Counted from the stretch's first letter, positions 27,510-37,990 are shown. The stretch is 64,000 nt of DNA from an uncultured Draconibacterium sp. (GCA_947492175.1 CANLMQ010000014.1:1-64000), one strand, 5' to 3'. A program made the numbers and translations. The notes: generated by a model not told the origin, from the letters alone.

Positions 27510-27754
27510 TGAATTGGTTGTATTCTAAAATTCATAGAAGTAACAAGATTTGAGTCGCTTGTGCCACTCAAGTCATCTTAATAATGTTACCCGTATTTTC
27601 GGGCATTTAGGAAGTTGTATGCTTGTAAAACATAATTTTAATGAGGAGCCTTAAAATCTGTGTAATTTTAAAACTTAATTCTGACTAACTATATTAAACG
27701 TTTGAGTACTTCATAAGTCCAAGTCAGTGTTTGAATAATATAGAACTTTTTGCT

Positions 27755-28648
27755 GTGCATATAAAAATTGAAAATCTAAATAAAATCTATAAAGGGGGCA
27801 GCTACGCTGTTAATAACCTGAATCTTGAAATTCCGAACGGAATGTTTGGGCTATTAGGTCCCAACGGAGCAGGGAAATCAACCTTGATGCGAATACTTGT
27901 AACGCTAATGAAACCAACTAGTGGCAAGGTTTATTTTAACGATCTTGAATTGTCGAAAAACCGCAGGGAAATAAGGTCGATGTTGGGCTATTTGCCACAG
28001 GATTTCAGTTTTTTCTCAAAACTTAAAACCTACGAATTTTTAGATTATACTGCTCGGTTGTCAGGAATGAAAAACGGTACACTGCGCAGAACTGCAGTAG
28101 ATCAGATGCTGGAGGAGGTTGGGTTGTTTGAAGCGCGCGACCGTAATGCGAACAAGCTCTCGGGCGGGATGAAGCGCCGCCTTGGTATTGCTCAGGCTCT
28201 TATTAACGATCCAAAGATTATTATTGTTGATGAGCCTACCACGGGCCTGGATCCGGAAGAACGGATTCGTTTTCGAAACCTGCTTTCGACTATAAGTACC
28301 CGCGATGTTATTATTATTCTTTCAACTCACATTGTGGGCGATATTTCGAGTACCTGCGATAATATGGCTTTACTTAATAAAGGTAAACTTGCATTTGCAG
28401 GTTCGCCCGAGCAATTGGTAAAAGAAGCCGAAGGAAACGTGTGGCAGATTCAGGCGACAGAACGGGAATACCTGGAGATTAATGAAAAGTACCCGGTTAT
28501 TTCTACCATTCCAATTGACGGAGGTTGGGAAGTACAGGTTGTTTCGCCGGAAATAAATGGTTATCAGGGCAAACAAATTGCACCCAACCTGGAGCATGCT
28601 TATGTGCATTTTATGGAGAATAGATTAAATCAGTGGTCGAACGTTTAA
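27755..28648 (+). CDS. ABC transporter ATP-binding protein of the hybrid exporter locus
   Basis: About 297 residues. I favour the GTG at 27755 (HIKIENLNKIYKGG), because the upstream TTG at 27731 adds residues unlike the family. Walker A GPNGAGKST (about 34-42), Q-loop LPQDF, signature LSGGMKRR, Walker B IIIVDEPTTGLD and switch His in STHIVGD are all intact. The C-terminal 70 residues form an accessory domain (VWQIQATEREYLEINEKYP). It ends 10 bp before the permease gene and presumably powers it. It is clearly paralogous to the ATPase domain fused to the RND protein downstream (both have MFGLLGPNGAGKST and RIRFRNLL). Confidence 0.93.
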   Translation: MHIKIENLNKIYKGGSYAVNNLNLEIPNGMFGLLGPNGAGKSTLMRILVTLMKPTSGKVYFNDLELSKNRREIRSMLGYLPQDFSFFSKLKTYEFLDYTARLSGMKNGTLRRTAVDQMLEEVGLFEARDRNANKLSGGMKRRLGIAQALINDPKIIIVDEPTTGLDPEERIRFRNLLSTISTRDVIIILSTHIVGDISSTCDNMALLNKGKLAFAGSPEQLVKEAEGNVWQIQATEREYLEINEKYPVISTIPIDGGWEVQVVSPEINGYQGKQIAPNLEHAYVHFMENRLNQWSNV

Positions 28649-28658
28649 AGCCTTATAG

Positions 28659-31600
28659 ATGATTTCGTTACATAATATATTTTCGATAGCAAAATACGAA
28701 CGCAAAACCTTGTTTCGTAGCTGGTTTTTCCGGATTTTTAGTATCCTTTCGTTGCTGGTTCTTTTTGGTATGAACTTCGGAATGGTGATTGAAGGAGGAG
28801 GTAGCGAAGGCTGGGCCATACGTGCAATTCCGAGTGCAATCCCGTATTTTAACCTGTTGATATTAAATGTGGCACAGGCAGTTATTGCTGTGTTTCTGGC
28901 ATCCGACTTTTTAAAACGAGATAAAAAGCTGGACACTACCGAGGTTATTTACATGCGCTCGATGACAAATGGCGAATATGTAATCGGGAAAACCTTAGGA
29001 AATATGCAGGTCTTTATGATTCTGAATATTGCTGTAGTAGCCATGGCACTTATTTTTAATGCTTTGGCGCAGGGAATTACTATCAATTGGGCTTCATATG
29101 GTATTTACCTGGTATTAATAAGTATTCCAACCCTGGTTTTCATTATGGGGCTTTCGTTTTTGCTGATGAGTGTTATTCGTAACCAGGCAATCACTTTCGT
29201 GCTGGTTTTAGGTTACATCGGAATTACACTTTTTTTACTTCAGGCCAAGTATTATTATGTGTTTGATTATATGGCTTTTAATGTTCCTATGCTTAGCTCT
29301 GATGTTGTAGGATTTGGCAATCTTCCGTTAATAATGGCGCATCGCGGTATTTATTTCGGGCTCGGTGTCGGATTTATTTTTCTCACTATTTTCTTGTTAA
29401 AACGTTTGCCACAGTCGGAATTGATGACCTATTTTTCGTTGGTATTTAGTGTGGTTTTTATTGGCGGGGCAGGATATTTGGCTTATAACCACATCAATTA
29501 TTTTAAACAAACCGATAAACTGCGGGCCGAAATTATTGAATTAAACAACAAGTATGTGAGAGAAACTGTACCATCGGTTGTGACCAACAATTTACAACTG
29601 GAACACAAAGGTAAGTCAATCGAAGTAACTTCGTTGCAGACTCTTGTTAATGATAAGCAAACGGTACTCGATAAGCTGATTTTTAGCCTGAATGTGGGGC
29701 TCAAGATCAAAAGTCTGAAAGTGAACGGAAAAGAGACTCCATTTGTGCGGAATAAGCATCTGGTTTTTGTAACAGACGATATTAGTTTCCAACCCGGCGA
29801 TTCTCTAAAAGTTGAGTTTACTTATTCGGGGAAGATTAATGAAGCCTACTGTTATCTGGATATTGAAGCGGAAACCATGCAGGAAAAGTATGGCAAATTT
29901 GTGCTGAATGTGGATAAACGATATGCTTTTGTCGAGCCTAATTATGTTTTGCTTACAAATGAAGCCAACTGGTATCCGAAAACAGGTGTGACATACAGTG
30001 ATACAGATGTTAGTTGGCATCAGTCGCAGTTTGTAAATTACACGCTTCGGGTAAAAACCGCTGAAGGATTGCAAGCCATTTCGCAAGGAGAGGTAAACGA
30101 AGTTTCACCGGGTGAGTTTGTGTTCGAAAATGGAACTCCGTTAACCCAGATTTCTCTGGTTATTGGAGATTACAAACAAAAAACGATGGAGAAAGACAGT
30201 GTCACTCTTGGAATTTGGTATTTCGAAGGACACGATTATTTCTCTGACCTTTTTCCTGAGTCGAAAGATACTTTGTCAAATATAATCTCTGAAAGATTTG
30301 AAGATTTTAAGCGTACGTATAACCTGGAATACAATTCGTCACGCCTTTCAATAGTTGAAGTTCCGGCACAATTTAAAACCTACGAGCGCATGTGGACTTC
30401 TATACAGGAAGCTGTTCACCCCGAACAGGTATTTATACCCGAAAAAGGTTTTTTGATGCGTGAGGCAGACTTTGAAAAACAAAAAGAAAGAATACGCAGA
30501 TGGGGACGCCACGGCGGCGAGATGATACCACAAGATGTAGAGTTGCGTGTGTTGGGCGATTTTATGCAGAAATTTACAACTGAACTCGAAACAGACAGAA
30601 ACTGGGGACGTGGAGGTCAAATGGACATAGAACAGTCGGGAAATCCTTATTTTATTTTCCCAATGTTGTATAACTTTCAAAACAATATCCAGTCGGATGA
30701 ATGGCCAATTACCAACCGTATATTTGAAGCATATCTTAAAAACCAAGCCGTTGATATGCGCTCGCTTTTTATGAGTAATATGAATGGCGAGAGTCCTGAT
30801 GTTATGGCAAATATTGCGCTTCAGGATATGACATTCGAAGAGATTTTAGCCGATCCCGATCAGAAAGATATTGTTAATAATGTTATAAAGCTAAAAGGCG
30901 ATGTTTTGTTTTCAATGATTCAGTGGAAAGCCGGGCAGGAAGAGTTTGAAACTTTTCTGCGTGACATTCTGAATGAAAACAAGTTCAGAAATATTTCTTT
31001 TGAAGATTTTGATAAGGAAATATACGAAGCTTTTGGAATTGAGTTGGTTCCGATGATGGACGATTGGTTTAAAGCGAAGTCATTGCCGGGGTATCTTGTT
31101 TCGCCCATAAAAGCTGTAAAAGTTAAATCGGGCGATGCGATGAAAACGATGGTCTCGGTTAAGGTAACAAATTTCTCAGAGATCGAAGGTTTGGTAAAAC
31201 TATCTTTCCGTATGGGCGGAGGTCCTGGACGTGGTCGTGGCGGCGGTATGGGGGGGAGCGATGTAATTGATAACCTGATTTTTCTTGAAGCACATCAAAC
31301 CAAGGAATTAAGTTATTTGCTTGATGGTGCTCCGCGAACGGTGATTTTAAATACGCTAACCTCTAAAAATATACCGCAAACCATGATGGAATTCTTCCGG
31401 GAGGTTGAAGAAGATTTAAAAGCAAAACCTGTTGCCGGAGAGCGTATTTCGCAAGTGCCGGTACAAACAAAATTACCAAACGAAACAGTTGTGGATAATG
31501 AAGATCCGGGATTTGAAGTAACCAAAACCGAAAATGTGAGTTTACTTGAAAAGCTGATTATTAAAGAGGAAGAGAAAAAAAGAAAATACGAAGGAATAAA

Positions 31601-31997
31601 CTGGTGGCGACCACCTGCAAACTGGACTGCCACAACAAATTCCGATTTTTATGGAGAATACGTGCGTTCGGCACACTATATAAAAGCCGGTATTGGCGAT
31701 ATGAAAGCAACCTGGAATGTTCCGGTTAAAAAGCCCGGCTATTACGATGTGTATTTTCATTTGAAAAAAATGCGTAACCGAGGCAGGCACGGAAATGAGG
31801 AAAAAGGGAACTATAATTTTACCATTTATGCCGAAGATGGTGCCGAAGAGGCTGCGCTGGAAGTTCAGAATGCAGAAGATGGCTGGTGTCATTTAGGATC
31901 GTACTACTTTGATTCTGAAACAGCAGTAATCGAATTGTCGGATAAAACTCAGTTGCGATGTGTTTTTGCCGATGCGGTTAAAATAGTTGAGTTGTAA
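28659..31997 (+). CDS. ABC-2 permease with large periplasmic M1-like domain and golvesin-like C-terminus
   Basis: 1112 residues. Residues of about 1-290 hold six to seven membrane helices of an ABC-2 permease. Residues of about 300-830 resemble the N-terminal and catalytic folds of M1 aminopeptidases (ANWYPKTGVTYSD, then GTPLTQISLVIGDY), but no HExxH zinc motif is present. A Gly/Arg-rich loop (GGGPGRGRGGGMGG, about 851) precedes a charged linker. The last 125 residues (GINWWRPPANW, then GYYDVYFHL) look like a golvesin/carbohydrate-binding-type beta domain. Permease/M1 fusions are known in Bacteroidota; this one seems to have lost peptidase activity and may instead bind or chaperone a substrate at the membrane. 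It partners the ATPase upstream. Confidence 0.82.
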   Translation: MISLHNIFSIAKYERKTLFRSWFFRIFSILSLLVLFGMNFGMVIEGGGSEGWAIRAIPSAIPYFNLLILNVAQAVIAVFLASDFLKRDKKLDTTEVIYMRSMTNGEYVIGKTLGNMQVFMILNIAVVAMALIFNALAQGITINWASYGIYLVLISIPTLVFIMGLSFLLMSVIRNQAITFVLVLGYIGITLFLLQAKYYYVFDYMAFNVPMLSSDVVGFGNLPLIMAHRGIYFGLGVGFIFLTIFLLKRLPQSELMTYFSLVFSVVFIGGAGYLAYNHINYFKQTDKLRAEIIELNNKYVRETVPSVVTNNLQLEHKGKSIEVTSLQTLVNDKQTVLDKLIFSLNVGLKIKSLKVNGKETPFVRNKHLVFVTDDISFQPGDSLKVEFTYSGKINEAYCYLDIEAETMQEKYGKFVLNVDKRYAFVEPNYVLLTNEANWYPKTGVTYSDTDVSWHQSQFVNYTLRVKTAEGLQAISQGEVNEVSPGEFVFENGTPLTQISLVIGDYKQKTMEKDSVTLGIWYFEGHDYFSDLFPESKDTLSNIISERFEDFKRTYNLEYNSSRLSIVEVPAQFKTYERMWTSIQEAVHPEQVFIPEKGFLMREADFEKQKERIRRWGRHGGEMIPQDVELRVLGDFMQKFTTELETDRNWGRGGQMDIEQSGNPYFIFPMLYNFQNNIQSDEWPITNRIFEAYLKNQAVDMRSLFMSNMNGESPDVMANIALQDMTFEEILADPDQKDIVNNVIKLKGDVLFSMIQWKAGQEEFETFLRDILNENKFRNISFEDFDKEIYEAFGIELVPMMDDWFKAKSLPGYLVSPIKAVKVKSGDAMKTMVSVKVTNFSEIEGLVKLSFRMGGGPGRGRGGGMGGSDVIDNLIFLEAHQTKELSYLLDGAPRTVILNTLTSKNIPQTMMEFFREVEEDLKAKPVAGERISQVPVQTKLPNETVVDNEDPGFEVTKTENVSLLEKLIIKEEEKKRKYEGINWWRPPANWTATTNSDFYGEYVRSAHYIKAGIGDMKATWNVPVKKPGYYDVYFHLKKMRNRGRHGNEEKGNYNFTIYAEDGAEEAALEVQNAEDGWCHLGSYYFDSETAVIELSDKTQLRCVFADAVKIVEL

Positions 31998-32015
31998 AAA
32001 ATAAAAATCAATATA

Positions 32016-33512
32016 ATGAAAGGAACAATAACCAAACGATTACAAGTACTCATCATGCTTGTAGTTTTTCTGGGGCTGGGAAGCTTTAACGTTTCTGCGC
32101 AAGAAGCGTTGACCCTTGCCAAAGCCCTGAGTATTGCCGAATCGGGTAGCCCCGATCTGCAACAATCATTATTAAGCCTTACCGGTTCTCAGAAAAATCT
32201 GGAAGCACAACGAGCTGCGTTAAAATCGCGGTTTTCGCTTGAGGCAAACCCGGTGGCTTATTCAAAACAACGTCGTTTCGACAACCGGGTGTCAGAGTGG
32301 TACACCAACGAAAATTTTGAAACCAGCACCTTGTTTCGTGTTGAACAACCCATTCTTTTAACCGATGGTACCATTTCTTTAACCAACCAGTTTGGATGGT
32401 CGAGTAATAATTCTACTTCAACCGATATACAAAGCGAGGTGTTTTTTAATAACCTTTACCTGAATTTAAACCAGCCCCTGTTTACCTATAATCGCCTTAA
32501 AGTGCAGCTAAAGCAATTGGAGCTGAACCTCGAAAATGCAAAAATTAATTATGCAATGCAGCGGTTAAATCTTGAAAAAAATGTGACAGAGTTCTTTTAC
32601 AATGTTTACATGGCGCAGATGAATTTAACCATTGCCAAAGAAGAACTGGAGAACACGCAAAAAAGTTACGATATTATTGTAAATAAAGTAGAAGCAGGCC
32701 TGGCAGCAAAAGAAGAACAGTACCAGGCAGAGTTGAACCTTGCAACCTCAAAATCGACTTTGCAGAACAGCGAGGTAACTTTTGAAAATGCAAAAGACCA
32801 GTTGAAACTTTATCTCGGAATGGATTTGTTTGAAGACATTGTGATTTTGGCTGACATTGCCGCAAACCCGGTTAATGTTGATCTGGACAAGGCAATTGAA
32901 AATGGTTTGAATTCGAGAATGGAACTTCGTCAGCGTGAAATTGATGTAGAAACCAGCCAGTTCGATTTAATCGAAACCAAGTCGCTGAATGAGTTTAGAG
33001 GAGATATGAATTTGCGTTTTGGGTATACCGGCGATAATAATCGTTTTAACCAGATTTACGAGAGTCCGACAAAAAGTCCATCAGTTGAGCTGAGCTTTAA
33101 TATCCCGATTTTTGACTGGGGCGAAAAGAAAGCACGAATTGCAGCTGCAGAAGCTTCTGTTCAATCGCAGGAATTAAGCCTCTCGCAAGAAAAGAAACAA
33201 ATTATTGTTGATATCAGACAAGTCTACCGCAATATTCAAAACCAGTTGAACCAGATTGAAATTGCCAAACAGAACGAACGAAACGCACAGTTAACATATG
33301 AAATTAACCTCGAGCGTTACGAAAACGGCGATCTTACCGGTATGGATCTAAACCTGTTTCAAACACAGTTGTCGGAGAAGAAAATTGCATACAGACAGGC
33401 GCTTATCGACTATAAAATTGAGCTGCTTAACCTTAAAATTCAATCATTATATAACTTCGAAACCGGCGAAGAAATTATTCCGGCTGAACTATACTTACGT
33501 GAGAAAAAATAA
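32016..33512 (+). CDS. TolC-family outer-membrane channel
   Basis: 498 residues. The signal peptide ends near FNVSAQ. Two structural repeats of the outer-membrane efflux protein family are visible: long coiled helices (EKNVTEFFYNVYMAQMNLTIAKEEL at about 188-212, and the segment around QVYRNIQNQLNQIEIAKQNE) separated by short strands. TolC-type trimers form the exit duct of tripartite pumps. It starts 18 bp after the permease gene and precedes the adaptor gene, so it is the presumed duct for this locus. Confidence 0.93.
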   Translation: MKGTITKRLQVLIMLVVFLGLGSFNVSAQEALTLAKALSIAESGSPDLQQSLLSLTGSQKNLEAQRAALKSRFSLEANPVAYSKQRRFDNRVSEWYTNENFETSTLFRVEQPILLTDGTISLTNQFGWSSNNSTSTDIQSEVFFNNLYLNLNQPLFTYNRLKVQLKQLELNLENAKINYAMQRLNLEKNVTEFFYNVYMAQMNLTIAKEELENTQKSYDIIVNKVEAGLAAKEEQYQAELNLATSKSTLQNSEVTFENAKDQLKLYLGMDLFEDIVILADIAANPVNVDLDKAIENGLNSRMELRQREIDVETSQFDLIETKSLNEFRGDMNLRFGYTGDNNRFNQIYESPTKSPSVELSFNIPIFDWGEKKARIAAAEASVQSQELSLSQEKKQIIVDIRQVYRNIQNQLNQIEIAKQNERNAQLTYEINLERYENGDLTGMDLNLFQTQLSEKKIAYRQALIDYKIELLNLKIQSLYNFETGEEIIPAELYLREKK

Positions 33513-33519
33513 TACGAAA

Positions 33520-33600
33520 ATCGTAGAACCATGAAATGAGCATGATAATGGAATTCACACTACTTTAAAATGATTAGCAATCATGCGAATTCCATACGAT
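33520..33600. promoter_or_regulatory. Nested inverted repeats between channel and adaptor genes
   Basis: Three concentric arms are visible: ATCGTA (33520-33525)/TACGAT (33595-33600), ATGGAATTC (33548-33556)/GAATTCCAT (33587-33595) and ATGATT/AATCAT (33570-33584, loop AGC). In the mRNA this would fold into a long stem, possibly affecting stability or the ratio of channel to pump proteins. It lacks a T run and is not a classical terminator. Confidence 0.5.
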
Positions 33601-33628
33601 GCTGTACAAAACAAACAATTTTAATCGT

Positions 33629-34687
33629 ATGAAAAATATAAAATTACTTATCCTTGTGGCTATTGTTATTGTGGCATTTGCATGTAACAATCAACAATCA
33701 TCGGAATCAACCGATTTGGCGGTGCCGGTTTCGGTAGAGAATATAAAACTTCAAAGTATTCAGCAATTTATTAATACAACCGGAACAGCAAAAGCACGCT
33801 CCGAAACAGAGCTATTGTCTGAGATTGCCGGAGATTATATATTGCAAAAAAATCCAAAAACAGGGCGTAAATTTCAGCTGGGTGATCGTGTTCAGGCTGG
33901 ACAGGTTATTATTAAACTGGAAGATGAAGAATATGTGAACGGACTGAGTCTGGAATCGAAAAAGCTGAATCTCGAGATTTCTGAACAGGAGTACGAAAAA
34001 CAAAAATCGCTTTACGAAAAAGGGGGGGTTACCTTGCGTGAGCTTCGTAATTCCGAAGTGTCGAAAATAGATGCAAAAAATACTTACGAAGGAGCTAAAA
34101 TACAAATGGCAAAAATGCAGGTTGTTGCTCCGTTTTCGGGTGTAATTGTCGACATGCCTTATTATACTGAAGGTGTTCGGATTTCATCGGGGCAAAATAT
34201 GGTTAGCCTGATGAGTTATGATAAAATGTATGTTGAGATCAATCTTCCTGAAAAAAATATATCGGATGTAAAAGTAGGTCAGGAGGTTGTAATTACCAAT
34301 TATACACTTACCGAGGATACGTTAACCGGTCATGTAACTGAGCTTTCTCCTGTTATCAGTACCGAAACACGTACGTTTGCCGGAAAACTTCAGATCGAAA
34401 ACCATGAATTGAAACTTCGTCCCGGTATGTTTGTAAAAGCTGATATTATTACGGCACAGAGAGACAGTGCGGTTGTTATTCCCAAAGATATTATTATGTC
34501 GGGTTCGCGTGGCAAATATGTATTTGTGGTTGGAAGAAACAGTGCCGCTGAAGATCGACGGATAACAACAGGTATTTCCAATAAGGATGAAATTGAAATT
34601 CTTGAAGGATTAAGCGCCAACGACCGTTTGATTATAAAAGGATTTGAAACACTCCGGGATAATTCAAAAGTTAAGGTAATTTTATAA
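33629..34687 (+). CDS. RND efflux periplasmic adaptor (membrane-fusion lipoprotein)
   Basis: About 352 residues from the ATG at 33629; an ATG ten codons earlier is less likely, because the lipoprotein signal MKNIKLLILVAIVIVAFAC starts here. The order lipoyl/barrel-sandwich strands (about 60-100), alpha-hairpin (LESKKLNLEISEQEYEKQK, about 110-150), second lipoyl half (VVAPFSGVIVDMPYYTEGV) and beta-barrel domains is that of HlyD/AcrA-type adaptors. It would bridge the inner-membrane pump(s) to the TolC-type channel. Confidence 0.92.
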   Translation: MKNIKLLILVAIVIVAFACNNQQSSESTDLAVPVSVENIKLQSIQQFINTTGTAKARSETELLSEIAGDYILQKNPKTGRKFQLGDRVQAGQVIIKLEDEEYVNGLSLESKKLNLEISEQEYEKQKSLYEKGGVTLRELRNSEVSKIDAKNTYEGAKIQMAKMQVVAPFSGVIVDMPYYTEGVRISSGQNMVSLMSYDKMYVEINLPEKNISDVKVGQEVVITNYTLTEDTLTGHVTELSPVISTETRTFAGKLQIENHELKLRPGMFVKADIITAQRDSAVVIPKDIIMSGSRGKYVFVVGRNSAAEDRRITTGISNKDEIEILEGLSANDRLIIKGFETLRDNSKVKVIL

Positions 34688-34759
34688 AAGGCCGGAAGCT
34701 GGACGCGCGAAGCCGAAAGACTTTTTGTGCTCCGAACTTCGTACTTCAAACTTTTTATT

Positions 34760-37700
34760 ATGAAGAAATTAACGCAATTTTCTGTCAATTACCCGGTTAC
34801 CGTACTAATGGTTGTGCTCGGAGTTGTTCTTCTGGGCTATATCTCGTATGATAAGCTGGGGGTTGATCTTTTCCCCGACCTGAATTCACCCCGCATTTTT
34901 GTTGAGGTTACTTCGGGCGAGCGGCCTCCGGAAGAGATGGAACAACAATTTGTACGCAATATTGAAGCACTTGCTATTCGCCAGTCGGATGTGGTACAGG
35001 TAACTTCAACATCGCGTGTTGGTTCGGCTCAAATTACGGTAGAATATGCCTGGAACAAAGATATGGATGAAGCTTTTCTGGATCTGCAGAAAGCTTTAAC
35101 GGCCATCACACAAAACTCAGAAATAGATGAACTCCAAATAACTCAGCATGATCCGAACACATCGCCGGTTATGATTATTGGCTTAACGCACACCGAAATT
35201 GATGACATGAATGAAATCAGAAAGGTGGCCGAAACCTATATCCGAAACGAGTTGGTACGTTTGGAAGGTGTTGCGGAGGTTCAGCTTTCCGGGCAGGAAG
35301 AGAGTGAGGTTGTTATTGAAACAGATGTTTATCGTTTAAAAGCCCAGAATCTGTCGATGGATGAAGTTGCATCGCGGATTGAAAATTTCAACAGAAATGT
35401 TTCGGGTGGCCAAATAAGCGACATGGGGCTGCAGTACATTGTGAAAGGTGTATCGATGTTGCAAACTGTTGAAGATTTTGAGAACCTTATTGTGGGGTAC
35501 AAATCGGTACGTACCCAAACAGAAGGTGAAGCTGAGGGTGAAATGGCACCCATATTTTTAAAAGATGTGGCAACAGTCTCAATTGCAAATAAAAAACCTG
35601 AAAATATTGTTCATATTAATGGTGAGCGCTGTGTGGGGCTTTCTATCTATAAGGAAACAAAATACAATACCGTAAAATCGGTTGAGCAAATTAACGAGGC
35701 TTTGGTAAGTATTGAAAAAGCGTTGCCGGGTTACAAACTAACGGGTGTTACCAATCAGGGGCGCTTTATCAGCCAGGCAATTGGCGAAGTACAGGAAACT
35801 GCATTGCTGGGTATTTTGCTGGCAGTAATTGTTTTGTTTGTCTTTCTGCGTCGTTTCGGAACTACGCTTATTGTTAGTATTGCCATTCCGATTTCAATTA
35901 TTGCCACATTTAACCTGATGTATTTTAACCATCTCACAATTAATATAATGACATTGGGGGGGCTTGCGCTCGGTGCGGGTATGCTGGTTGACAATGCCAT
36001 TGTGGTAATGGAAAACATTTTCCGGAACCACGAAAATGGAATGAGTGTCCGGGATGCGGCCATTACCGGAACATCGGAGGTGGGAGGTGCGATTACAGCT
36101 TCAACTTTAACTACGATTATCGTGTTTTTACCCATTGTTTATTTACACGGTGCTTCAGGCGAGTTGTTTAAAGATCAGGCCTGGACAGTTGCTTTTTCAT
36201 TGCTGTCGTCGCTGGTTGTAGCCATTTTTCTTATTCCAATGATGTATCATCGTTTTTATCAGAACAAAAAAGCACCTTCAAAAGTGAAATCGGTAAAAAT
36301 GGGGGGATATGCACGTTTTCTCGGAAGAATTTTAAAAGTTAAATGGTTGGTAATTTTTGCAGCAACAGTGGCCATTGCAGCTTCGTTTTTGCTGGTGCCG
36401 TACATTGGCACCGAGTTTATGCCAAAAACTGAAACACGAGAATTGACGATTAATTTGAAGTTGCAGGAGGGCACCGAACTTACACGTACTGAATCAACGG
36501 TACGAAATATTGAAGACATTTTAATTGATTATTTGGGTGAGAACCTTGAGAAAGTATATTCACATGCCGGTCCTTCCAGTGCAGTTACAGGCGATGCCAC
36601 ATCCGTTTTTGAAGGAACAAACACTGCCGAAATAAAAGTAATTCTTTCTGATGAATCAACGATTTCGACAGAGAGTGTTGTAAAAACCATCGATCAGCTT
36701 ACGGCTAACATCGCCGGGTTAGAGCTTACTTTTTCTCAGGAAGAAAGTGCTTTGCAATCAATTCTTGGCACCGATGAGGCGCCTGTGGTTGTTGAAGTTC
36801 GTGGCGAAGAACTGGATGAGATTGAAAATGTGGTGAACCAGGTAAAAGAAAAGATGCTGGCTGTTGACGGCTTGTTTAATGTTCAAACATCGATTGAAGA
36901 CGGTGCACCTGAGGTTGAAATAAAGGTAGACCGTATGCGTGCCGGAATGTACAATATAAACATTGGTACTGTGGTATCGCAAATTCAGGAACAACTGGAA
37001 GGTAAAAATGCCGGAGAGTTGGAAAAAGGTGGTGAAATGCAGGACATCACTATTAAAGTTCCTGAAAAGGGAATCGATGAAATTAACTCCTTTCTGATTA
37101 CCTCGGGTGACCAGGTATTTCGATTAAACGAAATTGCAGATATTTCATACGGTGTTTCTCCGAAAGAGATTTTCAGGAGAAACCAAAACAGAATAGGAAA
37201 AGTAACTGCTCAGTTACAAAAGGGATTGGCCCTCGACCATGTGGCAACCGAAATCCGTGAGGTTACAGCTGATATTGATTTGTTGCCCGATTACCGGATT
37301 CTGGTAACCGGAGAAGAGGAAAAACGCCAGGAATCGCTTAATAATCTGGCTTTTGCATTGTTGCTTTCTGTTGTGTTGGTTTACATGGTTTTGGCTTCGC
37401 AGTTCGAGTCGTTGGTTCATCCTTTTACCATTTTACTTACCATTCCTTTGGCGGTAGTGGGAAGTATTCTCATCTTCTTTATAATGGGAAAAACACTAAA
37501 TATTATGGCCATAATTGGAGTAATAATGTTGGTGGGTATTGCGGTTAACGACTCAATTATTTTGGTCGACCGGATTAACCAGTTGATTAGGGATGGCCTT
37601 GACCGTAAACAGGCTATTTTGCAAGCCGGACAACAACGTATTCGCCCTATTATTATGACCAGTTTAACAACTATTCTGGCACTGTTGCCGCTAACGGTTG

Positions 37701-37867
37701 GTTTTGGAGAAAGTGCATCGTTGCGATCGCCAATGGCACTGGCTGTGGTGGGTGGTTTGGTAACTTCAACCTTGCTTACATTGGTTGTTATTCCATGTGT
37801 TTACGATGTTTTGGACAGAGTGAGGAGTGTATTTGTTAAAAAGGATAATTTAAAGAAAGCTAATTAA
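34760..37867 (+). CDS. RND efflux permease (stand-alone)
   Basis: About 1035 residues from MKKLTQFSVNYPVTVL (ATG at 34760; the frame opens earlier at 34727). Standard RND plan: TM1, a large periplasmic loop, TM2-7 (about 330-530), a second loop, TM8-12 (about 850-1030). TM4 carries LVDNAIVVMEN, where AcrB has two Asp, and TM10 carries VNDSIILVD, where AcrB has a Lys. This acidic pattern is seen in many Bacteroidota RND pumps. It exports a substrate using the proton gradient and is followed by a second, fused RND gene. Confidence 0.92.
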   Translation: MKKLTQFSVNYPVTVLMVVLGVVLLGYISYDKLGVDLFPDLNSPRIFVEVTSGERPPEEMEQQFVRNIEALAIRQSDVVQVTSTSRVGSAQITVEYAWNKDMDEAFLDLQKALTAITQNSEIDELQITQHDPNTSPVMIIGLTHTEIDDMNEIRKVAETYIRNELVRLEGVAEVQLSGQEESEVVIETDVYRLKAQNLSMDEVASRIENFNRNVSGGQISDMGLQYIVKGVSMLQTVEDFENLIVGYKSVRTQTEGEAEGEMAPIFLKDVATVSIANKKPENIVHINGERCVGLSIYKETKYNTVKSVEQINEALVSIEKALPGYKLTGVTNQGRFISQAIGEVQETALLGILLAVIVLFVFLRRFGTTLIVSIAIPISIIATFNLMYFNHLTINIMTLGGLALGAGMLVDNAIVVMENIFRNHENGMSVRDAAITGTSEVGGAITASTLTTIIVFLPIVYLHGASGELFKDQAWTVAFSLLSSLVVAIFLIPMMYHRFYQNKKAPSKVKSVKMGGYARFLGRILKVKWLVIFAATVAIAASFLLVPYIGTEFMPKTETRELTINLKLQEGTELTRTESTVRNIEDILIDYLGENLEKVYSHAGPSSAVTGDATSVFEGTNTAEIKVILSDESTISTESVVKTIDQLTANIAGLELTFSQEESALQSILGTDEAPVVVEVRGEELDEIENVVNQVKEKMLAVDGLFNVQTSIEDGAPEVEIKVDRMRAGMYNINIGTVVSQIQEQLEGKNAGELEKGGEMQDITIKVPEKGIDEINSFLITSGDQVFRLNEIADISYGVSPKEIFRRNQNRIGKVTAQLQKGLALDHVATEIREVTADIDLLPDYRILVTGEEEKRQESLNNLAFALLLSVVLVYMVLASQFESLVHPFTILLTIPLAVVGSILIFFIMGKTLNIMAIIGVIMLVGIAVNDSIILVDRINQLIRDGLDRKQAILQAGQQRIRPIIMTSLTTILALLPLTVGFGESASLRSPMALAVVGGLVTSTLLTLVVIPCVYDVLDRVRSVFVKKDNLKKAN

Positions 37868-37990
37868 AAGTATCCGATGTTGAAGTAAAACTTTGGTAAG
37901 AAACCTGGAATAAAAACGAAAAGTATTTTCAAATAAGAAGCAGTGATAATCAGCAAAATCTGTGTCATCTGCGTTCAATAAAAAGAATAC

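Noticed and set aside
30348..30746. A 132-codon antisense frame in the ABC permease/M1 gene
   Set aside because: A shadow of the real gene; no independent support.
37940..37985. AT-rich segment before the RND-ABC gene as an internal promoter
   Set aside because: It looks like a scattered non-coding repeat of Bacteroidota genomes; no TAnnTTTG element is present.
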